Part shown: in pieces, positions 57,870-64,000 of the stretch
How positions within the stretch are numbered: position 1 is the first letter of the stretch
Layout: the number at the start of each line of letters is the position of its first letter
Assembly (NCBI RefSeq): GCF_036322705.1
Contig: NZ_AP027270.1
Location: 2,171,501-2,235,500, forward strand
Source of the DNA: Maricaulis maris
Lineage (GTDB): Bacteria; Pseudomonadota; Alphaproteobacteria; Caulobacterales; Maricaulaceae
Length of the DNA stretch: 64,000 bases
Direction of reading: 5' to 3'
Position numbers and translations under genes: made by a program
The notes under the pieces: model-generated
The model's database searches: none
Told to the model about the DNA's origin: nothing
Seen by the model: the letters and a program-made list of their open reading frames with translations, nothing else

Positions 57870-58769
57870 CTAGTTCAGGGCGCCGGATCCCGTCCCCGAA
57901 CCGCTGCCCGACACCTGGCGCTCCTCGACCAGCTGGTTGAGGAGGCCGGCCAGGCGCACGCCGCCCTGCTTGAGACGCTGCAGGGAGACCGGCAGGTTAC
58001 GGGCGTAATAAGCGTCACCCGGCTCGATCGGCTGGTCGGCGCGGGCCCAGTAGTAGGCAAAGCCGCGCGAGCGAACGATGTCATGGCTCTCCTGGGCCCA
58101 GTCGATCGGGGCCAGCGGCGTGTAGACGTCGACCCCGTTGAGCGGGATGTCGGCGGCAAGCTGCTCGACCAGGGGCAGCCAGCGGTCTTCCTCGGCCAGG
58201 TAGGGCCAGGTCTCGGCCATGTAGTCGGACAGGATTTCGCTGTCCCAGACCCGGTGTAGGTTGGTATGGCGTTCGCCGCGCCACAGCACCTCGATATCAT
58301 TGCCGCCGCGGTCGCCCTCGATGGAGACATGCAGGGGCTGGTGGATGTCACCCATCCAGTGCGCGAGGAATTTCAGAGCCTCCAGGCGGTCGGCGTCGGA
58401 GCGGGAGCGGTCGGCAAAGACGCCGGCATGGAGATCAATGGCGGAGGTGATGCAGCCACCCTCGGCGCAATCCTCGGCATCGACATGCGGATCATCCCGC
58501 GCCTGGTTGATGTAGTGCCAGGGGGCGGTGTGGCGGTGGGTCGTACCGCGAACCTCATCGGCCCAGGAGCAGACATCGCGGAAGCTGACGAATTGCGGAT
58601 CCTCGGCAACCAGACGATCCACCTCGCTGCGGGTCTCCTCGGACAGGTAGCGATAGGCCAGGTCACAGACGATCCGGTGCCCATCGCGCCCATAGGCCTC
58701 GGCCGGTGCCAGGGACAGGATGGTCGACAACAGGCCGGCAACGGCCAGAACGCGCAGAAGGAAGGACAT
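57870..58769 (-). CDS. S1/P1-type zinc nuclease, secreted
   Basis: The 299-residue protein has a signal peptide ending AEA before YGRDGHRIV. S1/P1 nucleases bind three Zn ions with residues spread along the chain; seen here are His in GRDGHRIV, Asp in VCSWADEVR, His in APWHYIN, FLAHWMGDIHQPLHV (His/Asp/His), GGNDIEVLW and NLHRVWDSEIL. The mature N-terminus in characterised enzymes is Trp; here it is Tyr. The enzyme would degrade single-stranded nucleic acids outside the cytoplasm. The C-terminus is Ser/Gly-rich. Confidence 0.92.
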   Translation of the reverse strand: MSFLLRVLAVAGLLSTILSLAPAEAYGRDGHRIVCDLAYRYLSEETRSEVDRLVAEDPQFVSFRDVCSWADEVRGTTHRHTAPWHYINQARDDPHVDAEDCAEGGCITSAIDLHAGVFADRSRSDADRLEALKFLAHWMGDIHQPLHVSIEGDRGGNDIEVLWRGERHTNLHRVWDSEILSDYMAETWPYLAEEDRWLPLVEQLAADIPLNGVDVYTPLAPIDWAQESHDIVRSRGFAYYWARADQPIEPGDAYYARNLPVSLQRLKQGGVRLAGLLNQLVEERQVSGSGSGTGSGALN

Positions 58770-58964
58770 CAGGCTCTCCGATTGGCGGCACCCGCCCGGT
58801 GCCTGCCCCGGTCTCTAGAAGAGCCTGCAGCCTGTCTCCACTAGTCAGGGCGCGCATCCCGCTTTGAACGCAACCCCCGGTCGAATAATCGGAAATTTTA
58901 ATATTCCTCGCGCCGCCCTGGCTCCCCACTGCCAACATCTGGTTGGTGGAAAAGACCAGAGCTA

Positions 58965-59009
58965 TACCGTCCGGACGGTATTGACTGTACCGTCTGGACG
59001 GTTTATGTG
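58965..59009 (+). promoter_or_regulatory. Efflux operon promoter with two TetR-type operators
   Basis: A perfect 16-base palindrome TACCGTCCGGACGGTA lies at 58965-58980 and a near-identical ACCGTCTGGACGGT at 58989-59002, centres exactly 23 bases apart. Between and over them is a sigma70-like promoter TTGACT (58981-58986)-N17-TATGTG (59004-59009), so operator 2 fills the spacer and operator 1 abuts the -35. The start site would be about 59016, 23 bases before the TetR ATG. Confidence 0.85.
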
Positions 59010-59038
59010 CAGCGCAGCATCATTCAGGATATCTGCGC

Positions 59039-59590
59039 ATGCCGCCCAGCAAACCCTCGACCCGCGACACCATCCTCGATGCCGCCGAAACCGTGGTCGC
59101 GCGCGACGGATCCGGGCGCCTGACGATTGATGCCGTCGCTGCGGAAGCCGCCGTCTCGAAAGGCGGCGTGCTCTACCACTTCCCCAACAAGGTCGCCCTG
59201 CTGCAGGGCATGGTGACGCGGATGATGGCCGAGATCGGTGACGAGATCGCCGCCTCCGAAGTGCGCGCCAAGGCGACCGGTGAGCCGGTGCTCGCGCTGG
59301 TCTTCCAGGACATGTTCAACCGGACCGATGCGCATGACAGCGTCTCGATGGCCCTGCTCGCCGCCTCGGCCGAGCACCCCGAGCTGCTCGACCCGGCGCG
59401 CCAATTCCTGTCCTCGACCTTCCAGCGGCTGGCCGAGGAAACGCCGGACCCGATTGCCGCCCAAATTCTCCTGTTGGCCATGGACGGGCTCAAGCTCTCC
59501 GTCCTGCTCGGCTTCAACCATATTCCCGATCATCAGCTCCAGCCGATCCGTGATCGCCTGTTGAGCAAGGCCCGCGAGATCTACTCATGA
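59039..59590 (+). CDS. TetR-family repressor of the efflux operon
   Basis: The 183-residue protein has an N-terminal TetR HTH (about 8-55; DTILDAAETVVARDGSGRLT and VAAEAAVSKGGVLYHFPNK, with the typical K-G-x-L-Y-x-H-F turn) and an all-helical C-terminal ligand domain (about 60-180). It is the first gene of the adaptor-RND operon and its own promoter carries two palindromes, so it is almost certainly autoregulatory. The ATG at 59039 is 23 bases after the inferred transcription start. Its stop overlaps the adaptor ATG (ATGA). Confidence 0.95.
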   Translation: MPPSKPSTRDTILDAAETVVARDGSGRLTIDAVAAEAAVSKGGVLYHFPNKVALLQGMVTRMMAEIGDEIAASEVRAKATGEPVLALVFQDMFNRTDAHDSVSMALLAASAEHPELLDPARQFLSSTFQRLAEETPDPIAAQILLLAMDGLKLSVLLGFNHIPDHQLQPIRDRLLSKAREIYS

Positions 59591-60663
59591 CCCGTTCCCC
59601 GCTCCTTGTCGCGCTCGGCGCCAGCCTGGTTCTTGCCGCGTGCTCGCAGGAAACGCCGCCCCCGCCGGCCGAAGCCCGACTGGTCCAGCTGGCCGAAGTG
59701 GTCGCCGAAACCGGCCAGACCCAACACGAATTCGTTGGCCGGATCGAAGCCCGCCTGAGTGTCGACATGGCGTTCCAGGTTGGTGGCCAGCTCGCCGAGC
59801 TGCCGCTCAATGAAGGCGTCCTGATCGAGCAGGGCACGCTCGTTGCCGCGCTTGACCGCGAGGACTTCCAGCGCGCCGAGCGCGAGGCGCGGGTGCAGCT
59901 GCAACAGGCCAATACCGAGCTGGAACGCCAGCGCACCCTGTTTGACCGTGGCATCGCCTCGCAGGCTGCGCTCGACAGCGCCCAGACCAATTACGACCTG
60001 CGCGAAGTTGCCCTGCAGACCGCCCGCCGCAATCTCGGCTATGCCACCCTGACCGCGCCCTTCGATGCCCTGGTCAGCCGTCGGCTGGTCGACAACTACA
60101 CCATCGTGTCACCCGGCCAGCCGGTCGTGCGGCTGATGGATGTCTCCGAGATGCGGGTCTCGATCCCGATTTCCGAGAGCATGGTCGCCACCTTCGACCG
60201 GGCCAACCTGGTCTCGCTGGAGGCCGCCTTCTCCTTCCTGCCCGGCCAGACCTTCTCGCTGGAACCGCGTGAACTGGTGTCCGAGCCTGATGCCGCCTCG
60301 CGCACCTACCGCGCCATTGCCGCCCTGCCGGACGACATTCCGGCCAACATCCTGCCCGGCATGACCGCGACCGTCTTTGCCGAGTTCGACAATCCCGCCG
60401 GCGCTGTCAGCGGCCTGCGGGTTCCGCTCGCCGCGGTGTCCTCGGCGCCGGACGGATCGCAACGCGTTTGGGTCTATGACGACGCAGCCGGATCCGTCGT
60501 GCCACAGACCATCACCACGGCCGGTTTTGACGGCGACACGGTTGTCGTCACCACCGGCATCGAGGCCGGTGACCGGGTCGTCACAGCCGGTGTCTCCTCT
60601 CTGCATGAAGGCATGCGGGTCCGCCCGCTGTCCGACACTGCCCGCTTTGGAAGCCCGCAATGA
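59587..60663 (+). CDS. RND efflux periplasmic adaptor (MFP), lipoprotein
   Basis: The 358-residue membrane fusion protein has a signal with lipobox VLAAC (Cys19), a barrel-sandwich lipoyl half (FQVGGQLAELPLNEGVLIEQ), an alpha-helical hairpin (about 90-145; REARVQLQQANTELERQRTL), the second lipoyl half (YATLTAPFDALVSRRLVDNY), a beta-barrel (about 185-260) and a membrane-proximal domain. It links the inner-membrane pump to an outer-membrane factor; no TolC-type gene is present here. Overlaps the permease by four bases. Confidence 0.95.
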   Translation: MTRSPLLVALGASLVLAACSQETPPPPAEARLVQLAEVVAETGQTQHEFVGRIEARLSVDMAFQVGGQLAELPLNEGVLIEQGTLVAALDREDFQRAEREARVQLQQANTELERQRTLFDRGIASQAALDSAQTNYDLREVALQTARRNLGYATLTAPFDALVSRRLVDNYTIVSPGQPVVRLMDVSEMRVSIPISESMVATFDRANLVSLEAAFSFLPGQTFSLEPRELVSEPDAASRTYRAIAALPDDIPANILPGMTATVFAEFDNPAGAVSGLRVPLAAVSSAPDGSQRVWVYDDAAGSVVPQTITTAGFDGDTVVVTTGIEAGDRVVTAGVSSLHEGMRVRPLSDTARFGSPQ

Positions 60664-63600
60664 GTGCCAGCGCGACCGCGTCGAGCCTGCTCGCCCGGGT
60701 CTCGATCGAAAAACCGGTCCTGACCTGGATCGTCATCCTGTTCTGCCTGATCGGCGGCCTGACCGGCTTCCTCAATGTCGGTCGGCTGGAAGACCCCGTC
60801 TTCACGATCAAGGAAGCGATCATTTTCACGCCCTATCCCGGGGCGACCGCGGAAGAGGTCGAACAGGAAGTCACGGAAGCGCTGGAAATCGCCATCCAGC
60901 AACTTGGCGAAGTCGACGAGATCCGCTCGGAATCCTCGCCCGGAATCTCCGAGATCCATGTTCGGATCGATCAAACCATCGACAGCGCCGATATGCCGGC
61001 CGTCTGGACCCGACTGCGGGCCAAGATCCGCGACACGATCGCCGCCCTGCCGCCGGGCGCAGGCGAGCCGATTGTCTATGATGATTTCGGTGACACTTAC
61101 GGCATCTTCTATGCGGTCACGGCGGAGGGTTATTCCGACAGCCGTATCCGCGATATCGCCCGCACGCTGCGGCGCGAGCTCCTGACCGTCGAGAACGTCG
61201 CCAAGGTCGCCGTCGAGGGTGAGCCGGACGAGCGCATCTATATCGAGATTCCGCAGGAAAATCTGGCCCGTCTCGGACTCTCCTTTGCCGCCTTGCTGGA
61301 AGATCTCGAGCGCGAGAACGCGGTGGTCACGGCCGGCTCGGCACCGCTCGACGACCGGCTGGTCCGGGTCGACATCCCGCAGACGCTGGGTGGTGTGGAC
61401 GCGATCTCCAACCTGCTGATCACGCCGCGCGACAGCGATCAGGCAATCCGCCTGTCCGACATCGCCGAGGTCCGCCGGGAAGCCGTCGAACGCCCGTCGC
61501 AATTCATCTATCACAACAATGCCCGCGCCTTCACGCTGGGCGTGGCCGGCCTGTCGACCGCCAATATCGTTGATGTCGGGCATGCCGTGGAGGCCCGCCT
61601 CGCCGAGATCGAGCGCGACCTGCCTCTGGGTGTCGAACTTCACCCGATCTACCAGCAACACCTGGTCGTCGACACGGCGATCAACAATTTCCTGATCAGC
61701 CTCGCCCTGTCGATCGCGATCGTGATCGGCGTGCTGTGCATCTTCATGGGCTGGCGGGCCGGCCTGACGGTCGGGGCCGTCCTGTTCCTGACCGTGTCGG
61801 GCACCCTCTTCTTCATGAACATGTTTTCCCTCGAGATGGAGCGCATCTCGCTCGGCGCCCTGATCATTGCCATGGGCATGCTGGTCGATAATGCCATCGT
61901 GGTGACGGAGGGCATGCTGACCGGGGTCATGCGCGGCAAGCCCCGCATGCAGGCCGCCGAGGAGGCCGTGGCCTCGACCCAGTGGCCGCTGCTTGGCGCC
62001 ACCATTATCGGCATCCTCGCCTTCGCCGGCATCGGCCTCTCGCCTGACGCCACCGGCGAGTTCCTGTTCTCGCTGTTCGCCGTGATCGCGATCTCCCTGC
62101 TGTTGAGCTGGGTGATTGCTGTCACCGTGGTGCCGATGATCGGCTACCACCTGTTCGCCGCCCAGCGGCAAGCTGCCCAGGCCGCCTCCGCCGACGCGCT
62201 GGACGAGGACAGCCTGTACGCGGGCCGCCTGTTCAACGGCTATCGCGGCCTTCTGAACCTGGCATTGTCACGGCGCTGGGTCGTCCTGGCCCTGCTGATC
62301 GTCGTGACCGTGGTCTGCTATGCCGGCTTCGGATCGGTCCGCAATTCCTTCTTCCCGGCGACCAACACGCCGCTCTTCTACGTCAATGTCGAACTGCCCG
62401 AGGGCACCGACATCCTGACCACGGACTCGACCCTGCGCGAGATCGGGGCCTTCGTGTCGGAGCAGCCTGAAGTCGAGACGATCGACACATTCGTCGGGGC
62501 CGGGGCAACCCGCTTCATGCTGACCTATTCCTCCGAGCAGCCCAACACCGCCTACGGCCAGATCATCGTGCGCACCCATGAGCTCAATGCGATCCCGGCG
62601 CTGTCCGATCGCATCCTCGCGCATGTCCGGGAAACGGTTCCCGACGCAGAAGTCCGGGCCGACCGGATCATTTTCGGGCCGCCGTCCGGTGCCAAGCTGG
62701 AGGCGCGCTTTTCGGGGCCGGATGCCGATGTCCTGCGCGGGCTGGCCGAGCAGGCCATCATGGCCCTGAACAGCGATGGTGATGTCATCGATATCCGCAC
62801 CGACTGGCGCAACCGGACCCCGGTCCTGCGTCCCGTCATCATCGAGGAACGCGCCCAGACCATCGGCGTGACCCGCGAGAACATCGCCAACGCGCTGCGC
62901 TTTGCCACGGTTGGCAGCCAGGTCGGCGTCTATCGCGAAGGCGAAACGCTGATCCCCATCCTGGCCCGGGCGCCGGAGAGCGAACGTGACGACCCGGCCT
63001 ATCTCGACAACCGTCTGGTCTGGAGTCCGCAACAGGCTGCGTACGTACCGATCAACCAGGTCGTCTCGCAATTCGCGCTCGAATTCGAGGACGTGCTGAT
63101 CCAGCGCCGCGACCGGACCCGGACCATCTCGGTGCGCGCCAACCCGCATCCCTGGGAAACCGCATCGCAGGGTTTTGCCCGCTTCGCCCCGGTGATCGAG
63201 GCGATCGAGCTGCCGCGGGGCTATTCATTGGAATGGGGCGGCGAGTATGAAGCCTCGGCGGAGGCGAACGCCTCGCTGGGCGGGCAATTGCCGCTGACCT
63301 TCGTGGCCATGCTGACGATTTCCTTCCTGCTGTTCGCCAAGGTCCGGCAGCCGCTGATCATCTGGGCTGTGGTACCGATGTCGGTGAATGGCGTCGTGAT
63401 CGGTCTTCTGGCGACCAATGTCGCCTTCTCCTTCACAGCACTGCTGGGGCTGTTGTCCCTGTCCGGCATGCTGATCAAGAACGCGATCGTGCTGGTCGAC
63501 GAGATCGATGTCCGCATCCGCAGCGGCGATGACCGGCTGGCGGCCGTGCGGGACGGCTCGATCAGTCGTCTGCGGCCGGTCCTGCTGGCGGCCAGCACCA

Positions 63601-63785
63601 CCATCCTTGGCATGACCCCCTTGCTGGGCGACGCCTTTTTCCAGGGCATGGCGGTGACGATTATTGGCGGCCTGACCTTCGCCACGGTCCTCACCATGAT
63701 CGCGGTCCCGGTGCTCTATGCGCTCTTCTTCGGCATTCGTCCCGAAGCGGGCGGGATCGAGGCCGGGCAGGCAGTCGAGGCTTGA
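60660..63785 (+). CDS. RND-family efflux permease
   Basis: A 1041-residue AcrB/HAE-type resistance-nodulation-division pump: TM1 at about 18-40, two large periplasmic loops (about 45-330 and 560-860), and TM2-6 and TM8-12. The proton relay is visible: Asp of GMLVDNAIVVTE in TM4 (Asp-Asn instead of Asp-Asp, as in many relatives) and Lys of GMLIKNAIVLVDE in TM10. It exports hydrophobic or amphiphilic compounds with proton motive force. The TetR gene upstream controls the operon; the substrate is unknown. Confidence 0.95.
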   Translation: MSASATASSLLARVSIEKPVLTWIVILFCLIGGLTGFLNVGRLEDPVFTIKEAIIFTPYPGATAEEVEQEVTEALEIAIQQLGEVDEIRSESSPGISEIHVRIDQTIDSADMPAVWTRLRAKIRDTIAALPPGAGEPIVYDDFGDTYGIFYAVTAEGYSDSRIRDIARTLRRELLTVENVAKVAVEGEPDERIYIEIPQENLARLGLSFAALLEDLERENAVVTAGSAPLDDRLVRVDIPQTLGGVDAISNLLITPRDSDQAIRLSDIAEVRREAVERPSQFIYHNNARAFTLGVAGLSTANIVDVGHAVEARLAEIERDLPLGVELHPIYQQHLVVDTAINNFLISLALSIAIVIGVLCIFMGWRAGLTVGAVLFLTVSGTLFFMNMFSLEMERISLGALIIAMGMLVDNAIVVTEGMLTGVMRGKPRMQAAEEAVASTQWPLLGATIIGILAFAGIGLSPDATGEFLFSLFAVIAISLLLSWVIAVTVVPMIGYHLFAAQRQAAQAASADALDEDSLYAGRLFNGYRGLLNLALSRRWVVLALLIVVTVVCYAGFGSVRNSFFPATNTPLFYVNVELPEGTDILTTDSTLREIGAFVSEQPEVETIDTFVGAGATRFMLTYSSEQPNTAYGQIIVRTHELNAIPALSDRILAHVRETVPDAEVRADRIIFGPPSGAKLEARFSGPDADVLRGLAEQAIMALNSDGDVIDIRTDWRNRTPVLRPVIIEERAQTIGVTRENIANALRFATVGSQVGVYREGETLIPILARAPESERDDPAYLDNRLVWSPQQAAYVPINQVVSQFALEFEDVLIQRRDRTRTISVRANPHPWETASQGFARFAPVIEAIELPRGYSLEWGGEYEASAEANASLGGQLPLTFVAMLTISFLLFAKVRQPLIIWAVVPMSVNGVVIGLLATNVAFSFTALLGLLSLSGMLIKNAIVLVDEIDVRIRSGDDRLAAVRDGSISRLRPVLLAASTTILGMTPLLGDAFFQGMAVTIIGGLTFATVLTMIAVPVLYALFFGIRPEAGGIEAGQAVEA

Positions 63786-63816
63786 CGCCCGGACGGGATC
63801 GGCCAAGTTTCCTCGC

Positions 63817-64000
63817 ATGACAGCGATTGAGCAGGCCCACAATATCGAGGCTTTGCGGGCCTTGGCCCGCAAGCGCCTGCCGCGCATGGTGTTCGACTAT
63901 ATCGACGGCGGATCGGACGACGAGATCACGCTGGGTCGCAATGACCGGCGTTATGGCGATTACGAGCTGAACTTCAAATCCCTGGTCGACATCTCCAGCA
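63817..64000 (+). CDS. FMN-dependent alpha-hydroxy-acid dehydrogenase (L-lactate dehydrogenase-like), 3' end outside window
   Basis: The first 61 codons are present, starting at ATG 63817 (MTAIEQAHNIEALRALARKR). LRALARKRLPRMVFDYIDGG and DDEITLGRNDRR are the N-terminal motif of the LldD/glycolate oxidase family, which oxidises L-lactate or related alpha-hydroxy acids with FMN. It lies 31 bases after the RND permease stop on the same strand; the remainder, with the catalytic His and FMN site, is outside the window. Confidence 0.85.
   Translation, partial: MTAIEQAHNIEALRALARKRLPRMVFDYIDGGSDDEITLGRNDRRYGDYELNFKSLVDISS

Overview
The window is a gene-dense, high-GC chromosomal segment of an alphaproteobacterium. 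Three things point to the Caulobacterales/Maricaulales side, most probably a Maricaulis-like organism: a complete dcw (division and cell wall) cluster followed by lpxC-bamD-recN-ligA, CtrA-type TTAA-N7-TTAA boxes with a GANTC site in front of ftsZ, and many GTG starts with 4-base stop/start overlaps. The genus is inferred from these traits; no 16S gene is present.

Layout. 1-6.0 kb: the end of a membrane LytTR regulator, a 53-residue protein, an M24 aminopeptidase P, a small lipoprotein and a membrane hybrid histidine kinase. 6.0-31.8 kb, all on the minus strand and transcribed right to left: mraZ-rsmH-ftsL-ftsI-murE-murF-mraY-murD-ftsW-murG-murC-murB-(unknown 196 aa)-ddl-ftsQ-ftsA-(STAS-like 131 aa)-ftsZ, then lpxC, bamD, recN, ligA. 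Most dcw genes overlap the next by 1-8 bases, so they are probably translationally coupled; mraZ is preceded by a three-repeat MraZ operator and ftsZ by a CtrA/GANTC control region and followed by an intrinsic terminator. 32.1-32.5 kb: the RNase P RNA gene, with an AmpD-type amidase and an EamA transporter upstream.

34-51 kb is accessory metabolism and regulation: a CE15-like esterase lipoprotein, a J-domain/TerB protein, a fused 5-oxoprolinase, an MmyB-type XRE regulator, a fasciclin protein, a RimB/RimK/deacylase cassette, an ArsR-methyltransferase fusion, a DadA-type dehydrogenase, a CPBP protease, a membrane-anchored LuxR regulator and EttA. 50.9-53.1 kb has no credible protein gene. It holds an exact 214-bp-period tandem array (about 5.6 copies, with an alternating A/B pattern giving a 428-bp super-period) built around long palindromic arms, plus two copies of a second dispersed repeat on either side. 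53.1-58.8 kb: a DPP IV-type lipoprotein peptidase, a YgjP-type metallopeptidase, free-Met-R-sulfoxide reductase, an SDH_sah-type serine protease with a CtrA box, and an S1/P1 nuclease. 59.0-63.8 kb: a TetR-adaptor-RND efflux operon with two palindromic operators flanking and overlapping its promoter. The window ends inside an FMN-dependent alpha-hydroxy-acid dehydrogenase gene.

The strongest candidates for something undescribed are the 214/428-bp palindromic tandem array and its companion dispersed repeat, the two unassigned small genes embedded in the dcw operon, and the RimB-RimK-deacylase cassette. No CRISPR array, insertion sequence, tRNA or rRNA gene was seen.
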